Below are positions 7,956-14,738 of a DNA stretch of 64,000 nucleotides, piece after piece. The DNA is from Cerina sp048266425 (GTDB lineage Bacteria > Bacteroidota > Bacteroidia > Flavobacteriales > Flavobacteriaceae). Position numbers and translations under genes: made by a program. The stretch lies in NCBI GenBank assembly GCA_048266425.1, contig JBLWZN010000005.1, positions 53,892 through 117,891 on the forward strand, given 5' to 3'. Every line of letters starts with the position of its first letter. Within the stretch, counting starts at the first letter, position 1. The notes under the pieces were generated by a model, which had not been told where the DNA came from, ran no database searches, and saw only the letters and a list, made by a program, of their open reading frames with translations.

Positions 7956-9680
7956 ATGAACAAGTTATTTTCTTATTTTATGTATATAGGCCTGGTATTG
8001 GCTGTATTTAGTCTCGGCTCCTGCCAAAAGGAGCACCAGGAGATATCGGGAGAGAACCCAAAAGCCATAAAAGCGAGTTCCAGTACCGGACAATTGATCC
8101 AAAAGGCTTCGGCAAAAAACGGTTCGTACGATGATGTTGTGGATGGTGCCAGTTGTTTTGCCATAAATTTTCCCTATGTAGTTCATGTTAATGGGCAAGC
8201 AATAAGTATTAATTCCATGGAAGAGTTAGATCAATTGGAGGAATTGTTTGATGGTATGGATGATGATTTTCTGGAGCTTGTCTTTCCGGTTACAATTACC
8301 CTATCGGATTATAGTGAGATTACTATTAAAGATGAGGACCAATTTGAGGATATGGTCGAGGATTGTTTGGAAGGAGGGGATGATGACGACATAGAATGCA
8401 TACACTTCGTCTATCCGATTACGGTTTATTCCTTTGATATTAACCTTCAGCAAACAGGCAAGCTCGTTGTAGGGAACGACATGGAATTAAGGCGTTATTT
8501 TAGCAGTTTGGACGATGATGACCTCCTAAGTTTTGATTTTCCAATTTCTTTAAAATTGTATGACGACATGGAGATAAGCGTCAACAATAATGAGGAATTG
8601 GCTGCTGCAATTGAGGATGCCAAGGATATATGTGATGACGACAACGATTTTTTTACCCAGGAAGATGTTGAGGCGACCCTGGTACAATGTCCGTGGTCCA
8701 TCAGGGAAGTAGAAAGGGGCGGACAGGATATCTCTGAACAATATTTGGAATCCCTAATGTTTTTTAATGCCGATGGTAGTGCAGTCATTAAAGACATGGC
8801 GGGCAACGAGGTAACCGGAAGCTGGAGCGCAAGTACCGTTGGTAAAAGGGTACAATTGAAACTGGATTTTGCAACCCTCCCCGATTTCTCCATGGAATGG
8901 ATTGTGGATGATCTTGACCATGATGAAATTGAACTGGAAAAAGGGGATGGGAATGAAATTGAAATGAAAAAGACATGTGACATTGTTAATAATACGCCCG
9001 ATGCCTTGCAACAAATATTGGAAGAGTGCAGTTGGATCATAAAGGAAGTCAAGATTAATGATGTGGATATGGACCGGTTATTGGGATACGAGTTTAACTT
9101 TTTGCCAAACGGCAAGGTAGCGTTGAACAACGGGACGACTTCGATGGAAGGCACATGGGGGATAACGAAAAATGCACAAGGCCGATTGGTGATGGCCATC
9201 GTTATTGGTGACGAGCCTGGCGTAAGTTTCGAATGGATATTGTCCGAACTTAGGGATAAGGATCTTGAATTTAGCATAGAGGATTCCCACTATAAACTGG
9301 AGTTGGAACGGGTTTGTGATAACAACAATAGCGATGCGGATGTTGTGGAGATCAGGAATTGGCTACAGACAGGGAATTGGGTTGTTGCAAAATTTGAGGA
9401 CAATGGGGTTGACGAAACTACCGACTATGCCGGTCTTGACTTCACCTTTTCAGCCGATTTACTGGTTACCGTTTCTACAGACCCCGTTCATCTTGGTTTA
9501 TGGAGAATAACGAGAAGCAGCAAGGGAAAGTTGAAATGCTTCCTCAATTTTGGTACGGAACCTTCTTTGGATAGCCTGTCGGACGATTGGAAAATAGTTT
9601 CCATCGCCGCCGACCGTCTGGAGCTAAGGGATAGCGGTGACGACAGTAATGGAGATCTATTGGTTTTCGTGAAAAATTAA
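7956..9680 (+). CDS. Repeat-built acidic lipoprotein divergent from the ECF/FecR/TonB unit
   Basis: A 574-residue exported lipoprotein with a lipobox LGSC (Cys23). The mature part has two repeat sets. Set A is four units of about 40 residues (about 67-105, 105-148, 149-191, 191-232). Each has an F-x-[FY]-P strand, an ISI/ITI/LVV/ISV strand, an N/D-x-E-x-L helix, and a run of three or four Asp. Set B is three units of about 100 residues (about 245-342, 357-455, 470-574) opening with a W-x-[IV] strand (the first two with a nearby Cys and a following EV) and containing G-[ST/L]-W-x-[IA] and a W-I/W-K strand, resembling small lipocalin-like beta barrels. I know no named function. Its position suggests it is surface-exposed and regulated by the sigma system. 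The Asp runs could bind calcium, but that is inference. Confidence 0.75.
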   Translation: MNKLFSYFMYIGLVLAVFSLGSCQKEHQEISGENPKAIKASSSTGQLIQKASAKNGSYDDVVDGASCFAINFPYVVHVNGQAISINSMEELDQLEELFDGMDDDFLELVFPVTITLSDYSEITIKDEDQFEDMVEDCLEGGDDDDIECIHFVYPITVYSFDINLQQTGKLVVGNDMELRRYFSSLDDDDLLSFDFPISLKLYDDMEISVNNNEELAAAIEDAKDICDDDNDFFTQEDVEATLVQCPWSIREVERGGQDISEQYLESLMFFNADGSAVIKDMAGNEVTGSWSASTVGKRVQLKLDFATLPDFSMEWIVDDLDHDEIELEKGDGNEIEMKKTCDIVNNTPDALQQILEECSWIIKEVKINDVDMDRLLGYEFNFLPNGKVALNNGTTSMEGTWGITKNAQGRLVMAIVIGDEPGVSFEWILSELRDKDLEFSIEDSHYKLELERVCDNNNSDADVVEIRNWLQTGNWVVAKFEDNGVDETTDYAGLDFTFSADLLVTVSTDPVHLGLWRITRSSKGKLKCFLNFGTEPSLDSLSDDWKIVSIAADRLELRDSGDDSNGDLLVFVKN

Positions 9681-9704
9681 AATATTTGCCCCACGTTTTT
9701 TTGG

Positions 9705-9740
9705 AAAAGGGCAGCCTCGGCAAGAGGCTGCCCTTTTTTT
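9705..9740 (+). terminator. Strong intrinsic terminator after the repeat lipoprotein gene
   Basis: A 10-bp perfect stem, GGGCAGCCTC at 9709-9718 with GAGGCTGCCC at 9724-9733, closes a five-base loop. Four As stand before it and seven Ts follow at 9734-9740. It begins 25 bases after the stop codon. Confidence 0.93.
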
Positions 9741-9787
9741 ACCCTTATATTTTCGGTCCCAAACTTCCCACTCCCCGTACTTATTCT

Positions 9788-9795
9788 TAAATTTG
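9788..9795 (+). promoter_or_regulatory. Putative -7 box (TAAATTTG) for ffh
   Basis: A full TAnnTTTG match 26 bases before the ffh ATG and downstream of the strong terminator, so ffh probably has its own promoter here. Confidence 0.5.
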
Positions 9796-9821
9796 TGCTT
9801 TTCTAATGATACTGTAAGACT

Positions 9822-11150
9822 ATGTTCGATAATTTAAGTGAGAAGCTAGACAAGGCGCTCCACGTCCTAAAGGGCCATGGGCAGATAACTGAAATCAATG
9901 TTGCGGAAACCTTAAAGGAAGTCCGACGGGCTTTGTTGGATGCCGATGTCAACTTTAAGACCGCCAAGGAATTTACCAATAACGTAAAGGTAAAGGCACT
10001 GGGACAGAACGTATTGACCACGTTGCAGCCGGGCCAATTAATGGTAAAACTGGTCAAGGACGAACTCGTTGAACTTATGGGAGGCGATGCCGAAGGGATA
10101 GACCTTTCCGGAAATCCTTCCGTAATTCTGATGTCCGGACTCCAAGGTTCCGGTAAGACCACTTTCTCGGGAAAACTGGCCAATTATCTAAAGACCAAAA
10201 AGGGTAAAAAACCGCTATTGGTCGCTTGTGATGTTTACCGCCCTGCAGCTATTGATCAGCTTCATGTAGTCGGTGATCAGATCGGCGTTGAGGTCTTTTC
10301 CGATAGGGAAAACAATGATCCGGTTGCGATTTCAAAAGCGGGTATCGCACATGCCAAGTCGCAGGGACTAAACGTGGTCATCATAGATACCGCAGGTCGC
10401 TTGGCGGTGGATAAACAAATGATGGACGAGATTGCCAATATCCATAGGGCAATTCAGCCACAAGAAACGTTGTTCGTGGTAGATGCTATGACCGGTCAGG
10501 ATGCGGTGAATACGGCCAAGACCTTTAATGAGACCTTGGATTTTGACGGGGTTATCCTTACCAAACTGGATGGCGATACCCGTGGTGGTGCCGCGATTTC
10601 AATCAAATCCGTGGTCAACAAGCCCATCAAATTTATAGGTACTGGTGAAAAGATGGATGCCATCGATGTGTTCCATCCAGACCGGATGGCCGATCGTATT
10701 TTGGGGATGGGGGATGTTGTTTCCTTGGTAGAACGCGCCCAGGAACAATTTGACGAAGAGGAGGCCAGAAAGATCCAAAAGAAAATCGCTAAGAATAAAT
10801 TTGGGTTTGACGACTTCCTGAGCCAGATACAGCAGATCAAGAAAATGGGTAGTATCAAAGACCTTATGGGGATGATTCCCGGTGCCGGAAAAGCGTTAAA
10901 GGGATTGGATGTAGATGATGATGCGTTTAAACATATAGAGGCCATCATACATTCCATGACCCCGGATGAGCGATCTAACCCCAATAAGTTGGACTCCAGC
11001 CGTAAAAAACGAATTGCCAAGGGAAGTGGCCGCACTATACAGGATGTGAACCAGTTGCTAAAACAGTTTGATCAGATGAGCAAAATGATGAAGATGATGC
11101 AAGGTGGCGGCGGCAAGAAAATGATGCAGATGATGCAGGGGATGAAGTAG
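9822..11150 (+). CDS. ffh: Signal recognition particle protein Ffh
   Basis: The 442-residue GTPase of the bacterial signal recognition particle. It binds 4.5S RNA and signal sequences on the ribosome and docks with FtsY. The N domain (about 1-95) is followed by the G domain, with P-loop GLQGSGKTT near residue 107, DTAGR near 190 and TKLDG near 247. The M domain from about residue 300 ends in a methionine-rich tail (KMMKMMQGGGGKKMMQMMQ) that forms the signal-sequence groove. Length and order match the family. It follows a strong terminator, so it is transcribed separately from the lipoprotein. A period-7 repeat array starts six bases after its stop. Confidence 0.97.
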   Translation: MFDNLSEKLDKALHVLKGHGQITEINVAETLKEVRRALLDADVNFKTAKEFTNNVKVKALGQNVLTTLQPGQLMVKLVKDELVELMGGDAEGIDLSGNPSVILMSGLQGSGKTTFSGKLANYLKTKKGKKPLLVACDVYRPAAIDQLHVVGDQIGVEVFSDRENNDPVAISKAGIAHAKSQGLNVVIIDTAGRLAVDKQMMDEIANIHRAIQPQETLFVVDAMTGQDAVNTAKTFNETLDFDGVILTKLDGDTRGGAAISIKSVVNKPIKFIGTGEKMDAIDVFHPDRMADRILGMGDVVSLVERAQEQFDEEEARKIQKKIAKNKFGFDDFLSQIQQIKKMGSIKDLMGMIPGAGKALKGLDVDDDAFKHIEAIIHSMTPDERSNPNKLDSSRKKRIAKGSGRTIQDVNQLLKQFDQMSKMMKMMQGGGGKKMMQMMQGMK

Positions 11151-11156
11151 ACTTAA

Positions 11157-11190
11157 CAGTAATCAGTATGCAGTTGCAGTCGGCAGTAAT
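11157..11190 (+). repeat. Degenerate heptamer array, left of the four-helix gene
   Basis: Five consecutive units beginning CAGT (cagtaat, cagtatg, cagttg, cagtcgg, cagtaat) with steps of 7, 7, 6 and 7 bases. It starts six bases after the ffh stop. Its wording resembles the reverse complement of the array at 11596-11622 on the other side of the four-helix gene. Confidence 0.75.
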
Positions 11191-11227
11191 TGGATGTTGT
11201 TTAAAAAAAATCAATCTATTATAATTA

Positions 11228-11590
11228 ATGGGTTTTCAAAAATTAATGGCATATCAGAAGGCATTTATTGTTGCTATGGAAATTTTTGAAGCATCGAAAT
11301 CCTTTCCCAAAGAAGAAACTTATTCGTTGACCGATCAAATTAGGCGTTCATCCCGATCGGTTTGTGCCAATATTGCTGAAGCATATCGGAAGCGATGGTA
11401 CGAGAGACATTTTATCAGTAAGCTAACGGATACGGACGGTGAAAATTCTGAAACACAGGTTTGGTTAGATTTTGCAGTATCTCGTAACTATATTTCAACA
11501 GAAAAGAAAGAACAATTAATAAGTGACAGCCAGGAAGTTGGGAAGCTTATCTATTTTATGATAAATAATCCCGATAAATTTGGTAAGTAA
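11228..11590 (+). CDS. Four-helix bundle protein (S23 / 23S rRNA intervening-sequence family)
   Basis: A 120-residue small helical protein of the family first found encoded by 23S rRNA intervening sequences. The family hallmarks are visible: a YQKAFIVAMEIFEASKSFPK first helix, SLTDQIRRSSRSVCANIAEAYRK, and a GENSETQVWLDFA stretch. The related Avd protein helps diversity-generating retroelements, but no reverse transcriptase or variable repeat is present here. The molecular role of stand-alone members is unclear; nucleic-acid binding is often suggested. It interrupts two housekeeping genes (ffh and folD) and is bracketed by heptamer arrays in opposite orientation, so it looks like an inserted unit. 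Confidence 0.92.
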   Translation: MGFQKLMAYQKAFIVAMEIFEASKSFPKEETYSLTDQIRRSSRSVCANIAEAYRKRWYERHFISKLTDTDGENSETQVWLDFAVSRNYISTEKKEQLISDSQEVGKLIYFMINNPDKFGK

Positions 11591-11595
11591 CGAAA

Positions 11596-11622
11596 GCCAA
11601 CTGCCACTGCGAACTGTAAACT
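11596..11622 (+). repeat. Degenerate heptamer array, right of the four-helix gene
   Basis: Four units (gccaact, gccact, gcgaact, gtaaact) with steps of 7, 6 and 7 bases, starting five bases after the four-helix stop. The heptamer gccaact recurs in the array at 23794-23820. Its reverse complement (units starting cagt) resembles the array at 11157-11190. Confidence 0.75.
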
Positions 11623-11630
11623 AAATAAAA

Positions 11631-12518
11631 ATGAAAATACTCGACGGGAAAAAAATATCAAACCAAATCAAGGACGAAATTGCCATTGAGGTGGATGGAA
11701 TAAAGGCTAGGGGCGAGAAGGTCCCCCATTTGGCAGCCGTACTGGTGGGCAACGATGGGGCCAGCCTAACCTATGTGGGCAGTAAGGTACGTTCTTGCAA
11801 GAAGATTGGATTTGACTCCACCTTGTTGCACCTTCCCGAGGAAACAACGGAAGAAGAACTATTGAAGGAGGTGCGGGCACTCAATGAAAATGATGATATT
11901 GATGGATATATTGTTCAACTGCCCTTGCCCAAACATATAAATGAGCAAAAGGTATTGATGGCCGTTGACCCCGATAAGGATGTGGACGGTTTTCATCCTA
12001 CCAATTTTGGGAAAATGGCGTTGGATATGGATTCGTTTATTCCAGCGACCCCATTCGGTATCATGGAACTTCTCCGTAGATACGATGTGGAGACCTCCGG
12101 GAAACAGGTGGTCGTTATTGGCCGTAGCCATATTGTGGGCAGGCCTATCAGTATTTTGATGAGCCAAAAAGGAAAGGCGGCCGATGCCACGGTTACCCTG
12201 ACCCATAGCCGTACCAAAAACCTAAAGGAATTGACACTTCAGGCCGATATCATAGTTTCTGCCCTAGGTGTCCCCCACTTTCTCAAGGCCGATATGGTCA
12301 AGGAAGGCGTAGTGATCATCGATGTGGGCATTACCCGGGTGGCCGATGAAACCAAGGAAAAAGGATATTACCTGGCAGGGGATGTAGATTTTGAAAACGT
12401 AAGTAAAAAGTCTTCCTATATCACCCCGGTACCTGGAGGGGTTGGACCCATGACCATAGCCATGTTGTTGAAAAACACGCTGTTGGCTAGGGAAAGGCAT
12501 AGAAATAATCGGAAATAG
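11631..12518 (+). CDS. folD: Bifunctional methylenetetrahydrofolate dehydrogenase/cyclohydrolase
   Basis: FolD interconverts 5,10-methylene-, methenyl- and 10-formyl-tetrahydrofolate in the cytoplasm and so supplies one-carbon units for purine and fMet synthesis. The 295-residue length is normal. The catalytic-lysine region reads YVGSKVRSCKKIG (about residues 49-61). The second conserved block is DVDGFHPTNFGKM, the Rossmann dinucleotide site is GRSHIVGRP, and the C-terminal signature is TPVPGGVGPMTIAMLL. The ATG at 11631 lies nine bases after a heptamer array, and no promoter box is obvious. It may depend on read-through from the four-helix gene or ffh. Confidence 0.97.
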   Translation: MKILDGKKISNQIKDEIAIEVDGIKARGEKVPHLAAVLVGNDGASLTYVGSKVRSCKKIGFDSTLLHLPEETTEEELLKEVRALNENDDIDGYIVQLPLPKHINEQKVLMAVDPDKDVDGFHPTNFGKMALDMDSFIPATPFGIMELLRRYDVETSGKQVVVIGRSHIVGRPISILMSQKGKAADATVTLTHSRTKNLKELTLQADIIVSALGVPHFLKADMVKEGVVIIDVGITRVADETKEKGYYLAGDVDFENVSKKSSYITPVPGGVGPMTIAMLLKNTLLARERHRNNRK

Positions 12519-12654
12519 GGAGGGTCTAAATAGCTAAAATTGACCCCGATCGCCGCATTTGGCGCAGTGCAAATGTCTTGGATACTAAGACCATTGGGTT
12601 TTCCCCTGGCCTTAGACTAACATGCTAGGTAGCTATTCGCCCACTGCTTTTACT

Positions 12655-12840
12655 CTACAATTTCTTTACATTCAAGGTGTTGGATTGAACGGTAACCGTA
12701 TCAATATCGATTGCGCTTGTTTGTTCCGTGGGATCTTTAGGGGTCAGGGTCTCGAATTCTGTATCTCCTTCTTTGTTGGTACAGCTTCCCATACCTGAAA
12801 TGGAAAATAGCACAATGGCTATTAAAATTATTTTTTTCAT
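12655..12840 (-). CDS. Small lipoprotein, 61 aa
   Basis: From the ATG at 12840 the product is 61 residues: a short basic start (MKK), a hydrophobic segment and a lipobox-like GMGSC with Cys20, then about 40 acidic, threonine-rich residues without a recognised domain. A longer frame back to 13029 exists, but it would cross the terminator of the neighbouring gene and give a poor N-terminus, so the short form is preferred. An AAAGGTG stretch lies directly before the ATG. The product is probably anchored in a membrane with a short unstructured tail. Function unknown. Confidence 0.65.
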   Translation of the reverse strand: MKKIILIAIVLFSISGMGSCTNKEGDTEFETLTPKDPTEQTSAIDIDTVTVQSNTLNVKKL

Positions 12841-12955
12841 CACCTTTTGGATTTTGTAGGTATTTATCCTGACGATTATGATATAATAACGTTGTAATTC
12901 TATTTTTCTTGTTTGGTGGGATAGTTTTGCTGTCCCGTTGGTTATTGGGAGGAAA

Positions 12956-12963
12956 CAAATATA
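12956..12963 (-). promoter_or_regulatory. Putative -7 box (TATATTTG) for the small lipoprotein gene
   Basis: On the minus strand 12963 to 12956 reads TATATTTG, a full TAnnTTTG match. It sits downstream of the oxidoreductase terminator and about 115 bases before the small lipoprotein ATG, which implies a long leader. Confidence 0.4.
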
Positions 12964-12980
12964 TTGACGCATAGGAATTA

Positions 12981-13024
12981 AAAAAACCGCACAACGATCG
13001 GCTGATCGATGTGCGGTTTTTTTT
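12981..13024 (-). terminator. Terminator after the Gfo/Idh/MocA oxidoreductase gene
   Basis: CCGCAC at 12987-12992 pairs with GTGCGG at 13011-13016. An inner CGATC/GATCG stem continues the helix, and A-rich and T-rich flanks lie on both sides. On the minus strand the hairpin is followed by a T-run, about 20 bases after the stop at 13045. Confidence 0.85.
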
Positions 13025-13044
13025 ACCAAAAAGTTGGGTTTATT

Positions 13045-14508
13045 TTATATTTCCCAACCTTTCCTGTAGCTGCTTCGTCCTACAAATTGGTTCGCAGCCT
13101 CTATATTGGTAATCCTCATGTTCTCTCCGTCCCATAATAGTTTTTTTCGGGCATAGAAATCCATTTTTCCTTTACTGTCCTCCTTGCGAAGCATATAACT
13201 TCGGATTGCAAGGTTGCCCATAAGTACGGTCTCCGTCATAGGGCCGGCATAGTCAAACGAGGAAGTAAGTGCCTTGTGCTCCGGACTGTTGAATCCAGCT
13301 TTACAAGCATCTACCCACTTGCGCTGATGGCCATATTCTGGTTCAGAATCGTCCTCTACCTCCGGACCAAAATCGGTGGTTCCATCATAGAGATACAGTT
13401 TGGGCATTAAGGGCGAACTGTCGTTTATATTGGTAGAAATGATACCCTTATCCCCGATGATCAGCACCCCGTTGGCGCTGTCCTTCCCTCCGATATCGGA
13501 ACTTGCCGGAATTATTTCTGGGTGGGCCGGGCGTATCCCTCCATCACTCCAGGTCATCTCGATCGGGGACTTGCTTTTAGCGGTTGCGCCAAAGGATAGT
13601 GTTATAAACGACGATGGGGGGCAACTCTCCGGATGGTAATCGGGATTCCAGTTTTGGGAATACACTGCTCCCACGCTGCATTCTGCGGAAGTGGGATATT
13701 TTAATCCCAAGGTCCTAAAAGGGATATCCACCAGGTGGCATCCTACATCGCCAAGGGCGCCTGTGCCGAAGTCCCAATAACCACGCCAAGCGAAAGGGGC
13801 TAGGCCTGGGGTATAGGGTCTATATTCGGCCGGGCCGAGCCAAAGGTCCCAATGTAAATCTTTTGGTTTTTGGCTTTCATCGGGTTGTGCCATGGCATTT
13901 CCTTGTGGCCACACCGGGCGATTTGTCCAAATCTGTACTTTTGAGATATTTCCCAGTGCATCCGTGTCGATCCATTTTTGGACCATGTCCAATAACGGGT
14001 TGGAACCTCCCTGGTTGCCCATTTGGGTCACTATCTTTTTTTCGCGTGCCATTTCGGTAAGCAGTCTTGCTTCCTTGATGTTGTTGGTCATGGGTTTTTG
14101 CACGTAAACATGCTTGCCCCTATCCATGGCAAAGACAGCTGCTGGTGCGTGCACATGATCCGGAGTGGAGATAGTTACTGCATCGATATCCTTTTCTTTA
14201 TCCAGCATCTCCCTATAGTCGTTGTATAATTTGGCCTTTGGAAAACGCTTAACGGAGTCCGCGGCCGATCCAGAGAAATTTACATCGCATAGCGCCACTA
14301 CACGTTCCCGACCATCAACGGAAGCATTCCGTATGTCACTAGATCCCTTGCCCCCGGCTCCAATGGCAGCCAAATTTAACTGGTCACTTGGCGATACATA
14401 TCCAATGCCGCCAAGAACGTGTCTCGGCACAATAAAAACGGAGGATGCGATAGCGCTTTTCTTGATAAATGACCTACGGGAGGATGATTTTTCTTCTTTT
14501 TTGTTCAT
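13045..14508 (-). CDS. Tat-exported Gfo/Idh/MocA family oxidoreductase
   Basis: A 487-residue NAD(P)-dependent sugar or inositol dehydrogenase-type protein. It starts with a twin-arginine signal (SSRRSFIKKSAIASS), so it is probably exported folded with its cofactor. The Rossmann start is LNLAAIGAGGKGSSD near residue 50. The YVQKPM block is this family's version of the EKP motif that carries the catalytic lysine. GALGDVGCHLVDIPF follows in the second domain. Exported members in Bacteroidota act on glycans or glycosides, in some cases by an NAD-dependent glycosidase mechanism. The divergent GH92 mannosidase gene 230 bases away suggests joint glycan processing. The substrate is not known. Confidence 0.9.
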   Translation of the reverse strand: MNKKEEKSSSRRSFIKKSAIASSVFIVPRHVLGGIGYVSPSDQLNLAAIGAGGKGSSDIRNASVDGRERVVALCDVNFSGSAADSVKRFPKAKLYNDYREMLDKEKDIDAVTISTPDHVHAPAAVFAMDRGKHVYVQKPMTNNIKEARLLTEMAREKKIVTQMGNQGGSNPLLDMVQKWIDTDALGNISKVQIWTNRPVWPQGNAMAQPDESQKPKDLHWDLWLGPAEYRPYTPGLAPFAWRGYWDFGTGALGDVGCHLVDIPFRTLGLKYPTSAECSVGAVYSQNWNPDYHPESCPPSSFITLSFGATAKSKSPIEMTWSDGGIRPAHPEIIPASSDIGGKDSANGVLIIGDKGIISTNINDSSPLMPKLYLYDGTTDFGPEVEDDSEPEYGHQRKWVDACKAGFNSPEHKALTSSFDYAGPMTETVLMGNLAIRSYMLRKEDSKGKMDFYARKKLLWDGENMRITNIEAANQFVGRSSYRKGWEI

Positions 14509-14738
14509 AATTTAAAGGTTGCTAAGGTTTGTATTCATAATTCAAAGTGAGATCAATATTTAAAATTAAGGAATTCCGGACAATTTCTAAAGTTAGTAAA
14601 AAACTAAAAACCATAAGCTACTATAGCAATGTTTGTAGTTTTTATCACGAATATCGCTAATGCTATCCATAATTGATTTAGGCTTGTTGGGCGTAAGCTG
14701 TATAATTCCTAAATTGTGGCAAGTTAAAGAAGGCGAAT

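Noticed and set aside
8495..9277. Long minus-strand frame opposite the repeat lipoprotein gene
   Set aside because: It is a serine-rich antisense shadow created by the GAT/GAA-rich coding strand; the plus-strand frame has a lipobox, repeats and a terminator.
11228..11590. Diversity-generating retroelement accessory gene (avd)
   Set aside because: The protein is in the related four-helix family, but no reverse transcriptase, template repeat or variable C-type lectin gene is present in the window.
12841..13029. Longer frame upstream of the small lipoprotein gene
   Set aside because: It would start inside the terminator hairpin of the oxidoreductase gene and give an N-terminus without sense, whereas the internal ATG at 12840 gives a clean lipoprotein signal.
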